From an uncultured Granulicatella sp. (lineage in GTDB: Bacteria; Bacillota; Bacilli; Lactobacillales; Aerococcaceae): a DNA stretch of 13,454 bases. Shown piece after piece: positions 1 through 7,769 of the stretch (position 1 is the first letter of the stretch; each line of letters starts with the position of its first letter). The translations under genes and the position numbers were made by a program. Location of the stretch: assembly GCA_900551535.1 (NCBI GenBank), contig URWJ01000027.1, positions 1 through 13,454 of the forward strand. The letters are read 5' to 3'. The notes under the pieces were generated by a model. The model made no database searches, was not told the origin of the DNA, and saw only the letters and a list, made by a program, of their open reading frames with translations.

Positions 1-580
1 GTGGTTGTGATAGGTTTTCCTTTTCTTCAATCTTTTTAGCTAGTTGTGCTAAACGCGAAAAAAAGAAGCGAATTTCTTCATCGCTTGCTTCAAAAGGCGC
101 CATCGTCATTAGCCCAACAACATGAATTTTTTCATACTGTTTACTCTCTTTATATGCGCCAAAAGCCTCTTCAGGTGAAAAACCATGTTTCGTTTCTTCA
201 CCAGAGACATTTATTTCTAACAGACAGTCCAAAGGTTGCTCGAGGCGTTTATCAATCTCACTCATAATAGATAGTCTATCAAGAGCATGAAATAAATCAA
301 TGTGATTAATAACTTGTTTTACTTTCCGCTTTTGCAAAGGACCGATTAAATGCCAGAAAATATCCTCTTGGGGAAATTGTTCCTGCCGTTCAAGTAGTTT
401 TTCAACACGATTCTCCGCAAAATGTCGAAAACCCAAATCATACATCTCTTGAACTTCATCCTGAGATCGATTTTTTGTCACAACAATAGGACAAACTTCC
501 GTAGATAGTCTATGAACTTGGTTACAAGAAGATGCAACCAAGTTCATAATACGACTTACATTCTGTTTAATGATACTCAT
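1..580 (-). CDS. yggS: YggS/YlmE-family PLP-binding protein (partial, 3' end missing)
   Basis: Pyridoxal-phosphate (PLP) homeostasis protein of the YggS/YlmE/PROSC family, a cytosolic alanine-racemase-like barrel without known catalytic activity. I translated 193 codons from the ATG at 580; the reading frame runs off the left edge, so roughly the last 30 or more residues are missing. The expected PLP lysine is K36 in PIVVTKNRS, the same number as the E. coli YggS lysine. Other family landmarks are FAENRVEKLL (about 69-78), WHLIGPLQKRKVKQV (about 90-104), EINVSGEETKHG (about 135-146) and GLMTMAPF (about 165-172). The N-terminal 30 residues are divergent. The ATG overlaps the ftsZ stop by one base (TAATG). 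No clear Shine-Dalgarno precedes it (the upstream stretch is A-rich), so translation is probably coupled to ftsZ. The position after ftsZ matches Bacillus ylmE, which is followed there by sepF (ylmF). Confidence 0.9.
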   Translation of the reverse strand, partial: MSIIKQNVSRIMNLVASSCNQVHRLSTEVCPIVVTKNRSQDEVQEMYDLGFRHFAENRVEKLLERQEQFPQEDIFWHLIGPLQKRKVKQVINHIDLFHALDRLSIMSEIDKRLEQPLDCLLEINVSGEETKHGFSPEEAFGAYKESKQYEKIHVVGLMTMAPFEASDEEIRFFFSRLAQLAKKIEEKENLSQP

Positions 581-1869
581 TAATTTCTGTTTCTTTTTCT
601 GAAGAATGGCGGAGTATCTAATCCATCATTTTCAGTTTGTTTTGGCTCAACTGGAGCTTCTACAAAGTTACTTTGTGCGAATGGTGAATCTGCTTCAGTT
701 GAAGAAGTAGTTTCACGTACAGTTGTTTCGCGACGGATATCCCAGTCTCCAAATAAATCTTTCTCAGGTTTCTTTTCTTCCACTGGTTGTGGTTTTGAAG
801 GAACTTGTTTTTCTTGGAAAGTTTGAGGGTTATTTCCTAAATCTTTGCGAGTTGCTGTGCTATTCGCGAATGGTGAACGACTAGCGCGCGTTGCTGACTT
901 TTTTTCGTGCTTACGCTCCTCGTCAATTCCTGTTGCGATAACAGTAACGATTACTTCATCACCTAAGTTTTCGTTGATTGAAGTACCGAAGATAATGTTT
1001 ACTTCACTTGTTGAAGCTGCTGCAACGATATCAGAAGCATCTTGTGCTTCGAATAATGTTAAGTCAGAGCCACCAGTGATGTTTAATAGGATTTGTTCTG
1101 CTCCATCGATAGATACTTCTAATAATGGTGAAGAAATAGCTTTCTTCGTAGCTTCTGCAGTACGGTTTTCACCACTTGCAACACCAATACCCATTAATGC
1201 TGAACCTTGATCTTTCATCACTGTCTTCACGTCAGCGAAGTCCAAGTTTACGTAACCTGGTGCAGTGATTAAGTCAGAGATCCCTTGAACCCCTTGACGT
1301 AATACGTTATCTGCTTCACGGAAAGCTTCTAACATAGGAGTCTTTTTATCAACGATTTCTAATAAACGGTTGTTTGAAATTGTTACTAATGTATCTACGT
1401 TTGCTTTTAATTGTGCAACACCTTCTGCAGCGTAGCGACCACGTTTTGGTCCTTCGAAGCTAAATGGACGTGTAACAACACCCACTGTTAATGCGCCTAA
1501 TTCTTTCGCAATACGAGCAACAACTGGTGCAGCACCTGTACCAGTACCGCCACCCATACCAGCAGTAACGAAGATTAAGTCTGCTCCAACTAAAGCTTCG
1601 CGAATTTGTTCTTCACTTTCTTCAGCTGCTTTAAGACCGATTTCAGGTAATGAACCTGCACCTAAACCTTTAGTAAGTTTTGGTCCTAATTGAATTTTAG
1701 TTTCTGCTTCTGAGTTTCTTAATGCTTGAGTATCTGTGTTGGCTACGATGAACTCTACACCTTGTACTCCTTCTGAAATCATACGGTTAACAGCGTTGTT
1801 ACCAGCACCACCAACACCAATGACTTTAATGACTGCGCCATCTAAATTTGTATCGAATTCGAAATCCAT
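580..1869 (-). CDS. ftsZ: Cell division GTPase FtsZ
   Basis: Tubulin-like GTPase that polymerises into the Z ring and sets the division site. The 429-residue protein is full length. It has an N-terminal nucleotide-binding domain with GVGGAGNNAVNRM (18-30) and the tubulin signature GGGTGTG (106-112). The T7 synergy loop NLDFADV (208-214) carries the two catalytic aspartates D210 and D213. A polar, low-complexity linker spans about 318-414. The C-terminal peptide LDTPPFFRKR (about 417-426), followed by NRN, is the usual docking site for FtsA, SepF and other partners. Where many homologues read GANPE after GLGA, this one reads GSLPE (71-76), a likely tolerated variant. AAGGAGG lies 7 bases before the ATG. 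The gene starts 24 bases after the ftsA stop, so ftsA and ftsZ should share a transcript, and it overlaps yggS by one base. Confidence 0.99.
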   Translation of the reverse strand: MDFEFDTNLDGAVIKVIGVGGAGNNAVNRMISEGVQGVEFIVANTDTQALRNSEAETKIQLGPKLTKGLGAGSLPEIGLKAAEESEEQIREALVGADLIFVTAGMGGGTGTGAAPVVARIAKELGALTVGVVTRPFSFEGPKRGRYAAEGVAQLKANVDTLVTISNNRLLEIVDKKTPMLEAFREADNVLRQGVQGISDLITAPGYVNLDFADVKTVMKDQGSALMGIGVASGENRTAEATKKAISSPLLEVSIDGAEQILLNITGGSDLTLFEAQDASDIVAAASTSEVNIIFGTSINENLGDEVIVTVIATGIDEERKHEKKSATRASRSPFANSTATRKDLGNNPQTFQEKQVPSKPQPVEEKKPEKDLFGDWDIRRETTVRETTSSTEADSPFAQSNFVEAPVEPKQTENDGLDTPPFFRKRNRN

Positions 1870-1893
1870 TATATTTCCTCCTTGGTTCTCATC

Positions 1894-3222
1894 TTAATTT
1901 TCGTCAATAAACATTTTAAAGAAGTTCTTCACTTTCGCTCCAAACCCTTGTTCTTCACCAGTTGGTTCTTGTTCATACTCTTGTGGTTGTTGAACAGGAG
2001 CCGTTGGTTGTACTTGTACAGGAGCACTTTGTGGTGTGCTTTGTACTGGGCGTTGTTCCGTTACCGGTTTACCCTTTTGAGCAATACGGTGAACATCATC
2101 TAAGCTTGCAGCGTATTTGATTAACCCCATACTTGTTGCATAAATAGGATTTCTCATTCCCATTTGCTCTGGAATATAAGTTTTCACTTGTACTCCGAAG
2201 ATTTCTTGTGCTAACTCTTGAACTCCTGCAAGTGAAGAAGCTCCACCTGTTAACACGATTCCTCCTGGAAGTTTTAAAGCTTCCACTTGGTCTAGTGCAC
2301 GTTTTACAGTTTCAAATGTTTGAACCACACGTGCTTCGATGATTTCTGATAAGTAATGTTCATCTACTTTGACTGGATCCTTCTTACCAATTGTTTCTAC
2401 TGGGAAGAATTCATCCGCACTCGTTTCTGATGAAATTGCATATCCGTATTCACGTTTAATACGTTCTGCATTTTCAAAGCTTGCATTCAAGATGATTGAG
2501 ATATCTTTTGATACGAAATCTCCACCTTCTTGATCCACGAATGAGAATTTTAATTGGTTATCGTGCATTACTGAAGCACTTGTTTGTCCACCACCCATAT
2601 CGATAAGGACAGTACCAAATTCTCTTTCACCTGGTGTTAATGCTACTTGGCTAATCGCTAATGGTTGGATGACCATTTCTTCGATATTTAAGCCAGCTTT
2701 GTCAATACAACGTTTAATATTATGTACGATCGTCTTAGGACCGGTAATCATGCTCGCAAACAATTCAAGACGAACACCAATCATTCCGCGTGGGTCTTTA
2801 ATTCCATCAAATCCATCTACGATAAATTCTTCTGGAATCACAGAGATGATTTCACGTTCAGGTGCTACTGAACGAACTTTCGCTGCGGAAATAACATTGT
2901 ACACATCCACATCTGTAATCTCTCTATTTTCACTTGATACGGCAATCATACCGTGGCAAGGTTCGATTGAGATTTGATTACTTGGAATCCCAACGATAAC
3001 ATCTTTAATTTGGATGTTTGATTTTTGTTCTGCTTGACGAACTGCTTTGCGAATAGATTCAACTGTTTCGTCAATATCAACGATGACTCCACGGCTTAAT
3101 CCTTCTGATTTTTCATTGCCGACTCCAATAATATTTAATTGCCCTCTGACATATTCAGCTACTACAACCTTTATTGAAGTGGTTCCAATATCTAAACTCA
3201 CATAAATTCCCTGATTTTTCAC
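1894..3222 (-). CDS. ftsA: Cell division protein FtsA (actin-like Z-ring membrane anchor)
   Basis: Actin/Hsp70-fold ATPase that tethers FtsZ filaments to the membrane and recruits later division proteins. The protein is 442 residues. ATP-binding motifs are phosphate 1 DIGTTSIKVVV (11-21), phosphate 2 IDMGGGQTSA (207-216) and the adenosine motif VLTGGASSLAG (323-333). The FtsA-specific 1C subdomain should fall at about 82-160. A glutamine- and proline-rich linker (about 384-425) leads to an amphipathic C-terminal helix, GFGAKVKNFFKMF (426-438), the expected membrane-targeting segment. Translation begins at GTG (3220-3222), with AGGAGG 11 bases upstream, a rather long spacing; no better start is visible and the family N-terminus is intact. 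A 129-base gap separates it from divIB, the longest inside the cluster, and holds a candidate promoter. Confidence 0.98.
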   Translation of the reverse strand: MKNQGIYVSLDIGTTSIKVVVAEYVRGQLNIIGVGNEKSEGLSRGVIVDIDETVESIRKAVRQAEQKSNIQIKDVIVGIPSNQISIEPCHGMIAVSSENREITDVDVYNVISAAKVRSVAPEREIISVIPEEFIVDGFDGIKDPRGMIGVRLELFASMITGPKTIVHNIKRCIDKAGLNIEEMVIQPLAISQVALTPGEREFGTVLIDMGGGQTSASVMHDNQLKFSFVDQEGGDFVSKDISIILNASFENAERIKREYGYAISSETSADEFFPVETIGKKDPVKVDEHYLSEIIEARVVQTFETVKRALDQVEALKLPGGIVLTGGASSLAGVQELAQEIFGVQVKTYIPEQMGMRNPIYATSMGLIKYAASLDDVHRIAQKGKPVTEQRPVQSTPQSAPVQVQPTAPVQQPQEYEQEPTGEEQGFGAKVKNFFKMFIDEN

Positions 3223-3295
3223 GTTTATTGAAACCTCCTATACGATTCATTTCTATTTCATTTTTTAAAGTTTATTGATAAGTGATACTCCCTAT

Positions 3296-3305
3296 ATTTT
3301 AACAT
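3296..3305 (-). promoter_or_regulatory. Candidate extended -10 promoter in the divIB-ftsA gap
   Basis: Read on the minus strand, the gap contains ATGTTAAAAT: an extended -10 element (TG, one base, TAAAAT at 3296-3301). The -35 position 17 bases upstream (3319-3324, TTTTTA) is poor, which is typical of promoters relying on the TG extension. Transcription would start near 3289 and give a leader of about 65 bases before the ftsA GTG. Bacillus subtilis is known to have extra promoters in front of ftsAZ, so a separate ftsA-ftsZ promoter is plausible. The evidence is only motif-level in AT-rich DNA. Confidence 0.35.
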
Positions 3306-3351
3306 AATTTTGTCCACTTAAAAAAACATATGAGCGAGTTTTAAGACTTTT

Positions 3352-4209
3352 TTATTGAACTGTCGTATCTGGTGTGAAATAGATTCCCACTTCCATATCC
3401 ACAGTTCCTTTTTTCCCATTCAATTGCTTCGTAATTGATGGATAATACCCTAATTTATCTCCGATATCTTTCAGATTTCCGATGACACGATTGCCATCTT
3501 TCATCTTTAGATAAATCTTTTGGTGATTTTTTGTATCGTTTGGATATTGAATCTCTACGATTTCACGAATCACACTTGCTGGAACCTTCTCCAGTTGCTT
3601 CGCGAGTGCTTGATATTGCGTGTCATCTGTAAACATATACAATAATGGATAATCCTTCGGCGTTGCATCGGCCTCTACTTCAATGATTTGACCATCTGCT
3701 AAAAGCTCATAGTGCTTATCATCGCTTTGGTAATAACCAACCGCTGGATTTTCTTCAATATTCAAACGCATTTTATTCCATGCCACTAATTGTACGGAAG
3801 CATCCTTAATTTTTGGACTAGCATTTTTTAACAAGTTAGCTGTACGATAACGATTCGCTAAAATTGTCCAGATGCTTTGTCCCTTGGTGATACCGTCGTT
3901 TTCTTGGACCAATTCCACTGGAACTTGATTCAATCCTACAACTTCGATATCAGACACTTTCGAAAGTGGTGAAATAAAGTAAATACTCCATCCCGCACAA
4001 ACAATAAAAATCCCTTTTAAGAGTGTTGCATTCGTAATGCCTTGTGACTTTGGTTTCGTCTTTTTAGGCTTCGGTTCCTTTTTCTTTTTCACCTTCTGTA
4101 CAGGTTCTTCAGGAACAGGCTGCTCTACTCTTGGAGAATTTTGTTGCGCTAACTCCCAAGGTGTTAGTTCACGTGGAGGAGTTTGTTGTGGTTTCTTTCG
4201 ATTAAACAT
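3352..4209 (-). CDS. divIB: Cell division protein DivIB/FtsQ
   Basis: Bitopic membrane protein of the septal machine, which in Gram-positives forms a complex with FtsL and DivIC and supports the septal PBP. The 285-residue product has a long charged cytoplasmic region (1-58) that is proline-rich, then very lysine-rich (about 39-55). One transmembrane helix follows (about 62-80). A POTRA domain comes next (about 84-155), starting at SKVSDIEVVGLNQV. The extracellular beta domain (about 156-262) includes YYQSDDKHYELLADGQII and QIYPND-like strands, and a short tail ends at 285. AAGGAGG lies just before the ATG, and the gene begins 17 bases after the murG stop. This is the usual place in Firmicutes for divIB, between murG and ftsA. 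Sequence conservation in this family is low, so the call rests on topology, the POTRA domain and position together. Confidence 0.95.
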   Translation of the reverse strand: MFNRKKPQQTPPRELTPWELAQQNSPRVEQPVPEEPVQKVKKKKEPKPKKTKPKSQGITNATLLKGIFIVCAGWSIYFISPLSKVSDIEVVGLNQVPVELVQENDGITKGQSIWTILANRYRTANLLKNASPKIKDASVQLVAWNKMRLNIEENPAVGYYQSDDKHYELLADGQIIEVEADATPKDYPLLYMFTDDTQYQALAKQLEKVPASVIREIVEIQYPNDTKNHQKIYLKMKDGNRVIGNLKDIGDKLGYYPSITKQLNGKKGTVDMEVGIYFTPDTTVQ

Positions 4210-4226
4210 ATTCTCCTCCTTAATCC

Positions 4227-5330
4227 TTATTTCACTAGAGAATGAATAATTGTTTCAAGTCGACTTGACGCATCTGTAATTCCCAAGGCTTTTGAATTTT
4301 CAGCCATTTCTTTGCGTTTAGCTTCATCATTCATAATACGATCGATTTCCTTGACTAAACTTTCACCGTTTAAGTCTTTTTCTAAAATCATCGTTGCGGC
4401 GTCACGTTCTACAAGTGACATCGCATTTGCTTCTTGGTGATTTTCAGTTACATACGGACTTGGAATTAAAATACTTGGCAAGCCAAGTGCTGTTAATTCA
4501 ATCAATGTAGTTGCTCCACTTCTGCAGACAACGAGGTCTGTGTTTTGGAACATTTGCACCATATTATTAATATATGGTAAAACTGTGATATTTTGCAATG
4601 GTTTTTTCAAACTTGTAATGAGATTGTTGATTTTGTCATAATGCACTTGTCCAGTGACCATGACTACTTGATAATCTTTTTTCTCGAATTCTTCAAGTGC
4701 TTCGATAAATGATTCGTTCATGCGAAGCGACCCACGACTTCCACCGAAAATCAATACGATTGGTTTTTCTTTTTGAATACCAATAGACGCTAAGTAAGAA
4801 TCATCTTTTTGGGCATTGGCTAACTCTTGCCCACGAGGATTTCCTGTCATAACCACTTTATCTGCGTATTTTGCAAAGTCTTTACGAACAGCATCGAAGC
4901 AAATCGCAATTTTAGAAACTTTACGTGCTAAGAATTTATTCGTAATACCGGCTAAACTATTTTGCTCATGAATAATCGTTGGAATTCCCATATTTGCTGC
5001 CGCATATAATACAGGCGCACATACATATCCCCCAGTACCGATAACGATATCTGGTTTGAACTCTTTTACGATTTCTTTTGCTTTAAAATAGCTTGTACAG
5101 AAATACCATAATGTCTTAAAGTTTTCTAGTGATAATGAACGAACGATTCCTTGAATCTTAATCGTTTTAAAATCATATCCCGCTTTTGGAACGATGGTAC
5201 TTTCTAATCCACGTTCAGTCCCCACATAAAGAAACTCTGTTGAAGGATCTTGTTCTTTCAAATAATTCATTAAGGAAAGAGCTGGATAAATATGACCACC
5301 CGTTCCTCCTCCTGAAACTAATACTCTCAT
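4227..5330 (-). CDS. murG: MurG, lipid II-forming GlcNAc transferase
   Basis: Peripheral membrane GT-B glycosyltransferase that moves GlcNAc from UDP-GlcNAc onto lipid I to give lipid II at the inner face of the membrane. The 367-residue protein is complete. The N-terminal glycine loop GGGTGGHIYPAL (7-18) and HEQN (121-124) belong to the acceptor-side domain. The C-terminal domain has GGSRGS (196-201; the usual form is GGSQGA) and the UDP-GlcNAc region CRSGATTLIELTALGLP (269-285), whose glutamate at 278 matches the ribose-binding residue. HQEANA (298-303) is also conserved. AGGAGA precedes the ATG. It lies 17 bases from both murD upstream and divIB downstream, consistent with one operon. In Bacillus an ftsW-type gene (spoVE) lies between murD and murG; here none does. 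Confidence 0.98.
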   Translation of the reverse strand: MRVLVSGGGTGGHIYPALSLMNYLKEQDPSTEFLYVGTERGLESTIVPKAGYDFKTIKIQGIVRSLSLENFKTLWYFCTSYFKAKEIVKEFKPDIVIGTGGYVCAPVLYAAANMGIPTIIHEQNSLAGITNKFLARKVSKIAICFDAVRKDFAKYADKVVMTGNPRGQELANAQKDDSYLASIGIQKEKPIVLIFGGSRGSLRMNESFIEALEEFEKKDYQVVMVTGQVHYDKINNLITSLKKPLQNITVLPYINNMVQMFQNTDLVVCRSGATTLIELTALGLPSILIPSPYVTENHQEANAMSLVERDAATMILEKDLNGESLVKEIDRIMNDEAKRKEMAENSKALGITDASSRLETIIHSLVK

Positions 5331-5347
5331 CTTTTTTCTCCTATATA

Positions 5348-6706
5348 TTACAGTTTTTCTACTGCTTCAATGAAACAATCGCCGCGCACTTCGAAATTAG
5401 CAAATTGATCCCAACTTGCACATGCTGGTGAAAGTAATACAATTTCACCCTCACGACTTGCTGCATAAGCTTTTGGCACTGCTTCTTCTAATGTCTCTAC
5501 TACGGTTACTGGAATCGATAATTTTTCAGCTGTAGCTTTCAACTTCTCTTTTGTTTCTCCGTAAACGACCATTTCACGGACATTTCCAAGTGATGGTTCT
5601 AATTCCTCAAAACCATTCCCACGATCAAGTCCGCCAGCAATTAATACAACAGATTGATTTGTAAAACTACGTAACGCTGTTTGTGTTGCAATGATATTGG
5701 TTGCTTTTGAATCATTGTAGAATTTACGACCTTCAATAGTCTTCACATATTGTGTACGGTGTTTTACTCCATGGAATGAACGAACCGCTTTTTCGATTCC
5801 TTCATTTGTTGCACCTTGTAATTTACTAATGGCAACCGCCGCCAACACGTTCTCAATGTTTTGAACGCCCGGTACTTGAATCGCTTCAAGTGGCATAACT
5901 GCTTCTCCATTAAAGTAAATCGTAGTTTCATCCGCATACGCACCGTGTTCTAACACAGATTTGCGGCTGAATGGTACTAATGTTGCTTTTGTATGACCTT
6001 TAATAAACTCATATAACTCTGGGAAATCCGCGTTATATACTAGGAAATCCTCTTCTGTTTGATTTTTAGTAATTTGTAATTTTGCTTTTACATACTCTTC
6101 GCGAGACCCATGATAGTCTAAATGAGCGCTAAAGATATTCACGATACACGCTACTTTAGGTCGAAACGCTTCAATCCCCATCAATTGGAAGCTTGATAAT
6201 TCAGTGACATAGATATCCGAATCCTTTGAGTCTCCTGCAAGTAGGGATAAAGGAACACCAATATTTCCGCAAGCAAAAGTTCTTCTTTCAGGGAATGACT
6301 CTTTTAACATAAGGTTCGTTAATGTTGTCGTTGTTGTTTTCCCATTTGAACCTGTAATTCCAAGAACGGTTCCTTCCATGACACGTTGTGCAATTTCGAT
6401 TTCAGTATAAACAGGCAAGCCCTTCTCGACTGCTTTAGCAACTAATGGATTTGAATAAGGAATCCCTGGATTTTTCACAACGAAATCAACGGGCTCATCG
6501 AGTAATTCTAGTGGATGTCCTCCTGAGACTACTTTAATGCCTTCAGCGACTAACCCTTGTGCGTCTACACTTTCCTCAAGTGGTGTTCTATCATTTACTG
6601 TTACATCCGCGTGTAACTGGTGTAAAAGTTTTGCTACACTCACTCCACTCTTTGCAAGTCCAATGACTAGTACTTTTTTATTTTCAAATGCATGTGTATT
6701 CCGCAC
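5348..6706 (-). CDS. murD: MurD, UDP-MurNAc-L-alanine:D-glutamate ligase
   Basis: Cytosolic ATP-dependent ligase adding D-glutamate to UDP-MurNAc-L-alanine. The 452-residue protein shows the three Mur ligase domains. The N-terminal Rossmann-like domain includes VLVIGLAKSGVS (12-23). The central ATPase domain has the P-loop GITGSNGKTTTT (116-127), TELSSFQL (168-175), SAHLDYHG (193-200) and K209 in VKAKLQI, the expected carbamylated lysine. The C-terminal domain has NDSKATN (331-337), AGGLDRG (357-363) and the SPACASWDQF stretch (426-435). Translation starts at GTG (6704-6706), with GGAGG 7 bases upstream; the next in-frame ATG lies far inside the conserved domain. A 91-base gap, unusually long for this cluster, separates it from mraY and contains a hairpin. 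Confidence 0.98.
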   Translation of the reverse strand: MRNTHAFENKKVLVIGLAKSGVSVAKLLHQLHADVTVNDRTPLEESVDAQGLVAEGIKVVSGGHPLELLDEPVDFVVKNPGIPYSNPLVAKAVEKGLPVYTEIEIAQRVMEGTVLGITGSNGKTTTTTLTNLMLKESFPERRTFACGNIGVPLSLLAGDSKDSDIYVTELSSFQLMGIEAFRPKVACIVNIFSAHLDYHGSREEYVKAKLQITKNQTEEDFLVYNADFPELYEFIKGHTKATLVPFSRKSVLEHGAYADETTIYFNGEAVMPLEAIQVPGVQNIENVLAAVAISKLQGATNEGIEKAVRSFHGVKHRTQYVKTIEGRKFYNDSKATNIIATQTALRSFTNQSVVLIAGGLDRGNGFEELEPSLGNVREMVVYGETKEKLKATAEKLSIPVTVVETLEEAVPKAYAASREGEIVLLSPACASWDQFANFEVRGDCFIEAVEKL

Positions 6707-6732
6707 AATGATTCCTCCAATTTTTCTTTTTT

Positions 6733-6760
6733 ATTATGTATATGGAGAAAGGCTGGGCAA
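6733..6760 (-). promoter_or_regulatory. Weak candidate promoter upstream of murD
   Basis: On the minus strand TTGCCC (6755-6760) and CATAAT (6733-6738) are separated by 16 bases, resembling a sigma-A promoter with a degenerate -35. A start near 6726 would leave a leader of about 20 bases before the murD GTG. The -35 falls inside the hairpin at 6744-6776. The support is motif similarity only; chance matches are common in AT-rich DNA. Confidence 0.2.
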
Positions 6761-6776
6761 AAATGACCAGCTCTCC
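6744..6776 (-). other. Intercistronic hairpin between mraY and murD
   Basis: In the transcript (minus strand) GGAGAGCTGG (6767-6776) can pair with CCAGC (6752-6756) and TCTCC (6744-6748), with three unpaired bases (6749-6751) on the 3' side and a 10-base loop. This gives a 10-bp, fairly GC-rich stem. No U-run follows directly (the next bases are ATATACATAATAAAAAAG), so it is not a classical terminator. It could be an attenuating, stabilising or processing structure that separates mraY from murD expression. Function is inferred only. Confidence 0.5.
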
Positions 6777-6797
6777 TAATAAAATATGTTAATTCTC

Positions 6798-7754
6798 TTA
6801 AAAGACAAATGCAACGATTAAACCTGCAATAAGTCCGATTGCACTAAACACAGAAACAATCTTCACTTCTTTCCAACCACTCATTTCAAAGTGATGGTGA
6901 ATTGGACTCATCTTGAAGATTCGTTTGCCTGTTAGTTTAAATGAACCCACTTGTAAAATAACGCTAAGTGTTTCCCCAACAAAGATGATACCTACGAGTA
7001 ATAATGTCCATTCTTTATGAAGCATAATCGAAATGATGGCAAGTCCTGCACCAAGAGCTAATGAACCAACGTCTCCCATGAAGACTTTGGCTGGTTTCCA
7101 GTTAAATACTAAGAACCCAAGGAGTCCACCAACTACGCAGAAACAGAACGTTGCAATAGAACGTTGACCTGATTCATAAGCGATAAATCCATAAATTCCA
7201 TAAGCAATCGTATTTGTTGAAGCTGCTAAACCATCTAGTCCATCTGTTAAGTTTACAGCATTTGAAAATCCAGTAATCCAAATAATCGTGAATAATGCAA
7301 AGATGATAATACTGTTTACTTCGCCAAAGAATGGAATATAAATTAATGGTGCATTTCCACTAAGCAGATATAATCCCACAAAAATAGCAGATCCAATCAA
7401 TTGTAATCCAAATTTTTCATGACTCTTTAGACCTTCGTTTTGTTTTTTAAACACTTTAATAAAGTCGTCTAAGAAACCAATTGTTCCAAAGAAGGCGAAA
7501 CCAATAACGCCACTTAATAAGACGAAATTGAAGTGTCCAAATACGGCTCCGACAATTAAACTAGAAATACTGATCATACAAAGGAACACAAGTCCACCCA
7601 TTGTTGGAGTTCCACTTTTAGCTTTATGCCATGATGGACCTTCATCTAATGTAGTTTGACCTAATTGTTTCATCTTCATATATTGAATAAAATGTGGTTC
7701 GGCAATAACTGTTGCAAGGAATGCTAAGCCGACTGATAAAATGACTTCGATCAT
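6798..7754 (-). CDS. mraY: MraY, phospho-MurNAc-pentapeptide transferase (lipid I synthase)
   Basis: Integral membrane transferase that attaches phospho-MurNAc-pentapeptide to undecaprenyl phosphate, releasing UMP and forming lipid I. The 318-residue length is usual for Firmicutes. The protein is strongly hydrophobic, with about ten expected membrane helices beginning at residue 3. The conserved cytoplasmic loops are all present: PTMGG (50-54), the aspartate pair in FLDDFIK (94-100; D96, D97), NAVNLTDGLDGLA (165-177), the catalytic-site aspartate D228 in VFMGDVGS, and the histidine-rich PIHHHFEMSGW (284-294). AAGGAGAAG precedes the ATG. It starts 15 bases after the murE stop, so it is co-transcribed with murE, and it is followed by a 91-base gap before murD. 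Confidence 0.98.
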   Translation of the reverse strand: MIEVILSVGLAFLATVIAEPHFIQYMKMKQLGQTTLDEGPSWHKAKSGTPTMGGLVFLCMISISSLIVGAVFGHFNFVLLSGVIGFAFFGTIGFLDDFIKVFKKQNEGLKSHEKFGLQLIGSAIFVGLYLLSGNAPLIYIPFFGEVNSIIIFALFTIIWITGFSNAVNLTDGLDGLAASTNTIAYGIYGFIAYESGQRSIATFCFCVVGGLLGFLVFNWKPAKVFMGDVGSLALGAGLAIISIMLHKEWTLLLVGIIFVGETLSVILQVGSFKLTGKRIFKMSPIHHHFEMSGWKEVKIVSVFSAIGLIAGLIVAFVF

Positions 7755-7769
7755 AATCTTCTCCTTCTT

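Noticed and set aside
54..66. Possible frameshift in yggS at a seven-base A/T run near the left edge
   Set aside because: Careful reading of the run keeps the frame open to the window edge (DEEIRFFFSRLAQLAKK), matching the family.
46..267. Plus-strand open frame of 73 codons
   Set aside because: It lies opposite the yggS coding frame, has no ribosome binding site and its product resembles nothing known; an antisense shadow.
845..1210. Plus-strand open frame of 121 codons inside ftsZ
   Set aside because: It is fully antisense to the conserved FtsZ C-terminal domain; composition reflects ftsZ codons read backwards.
1930..2075. Q/P/V-rich stretch near the ftsA 3' end as a DNA repeat or insertion
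   Set aside because: It is low-complexity coding sequence for the variable linker before the FtsA membrane helix; no exact tandem unit is seen.
6744..6776. Hairpin between mraY and murD as an intrinsic terminator
   Set aside because: No U-run follows the stem on either strand, so it is listed as a structure of unknown role instead.
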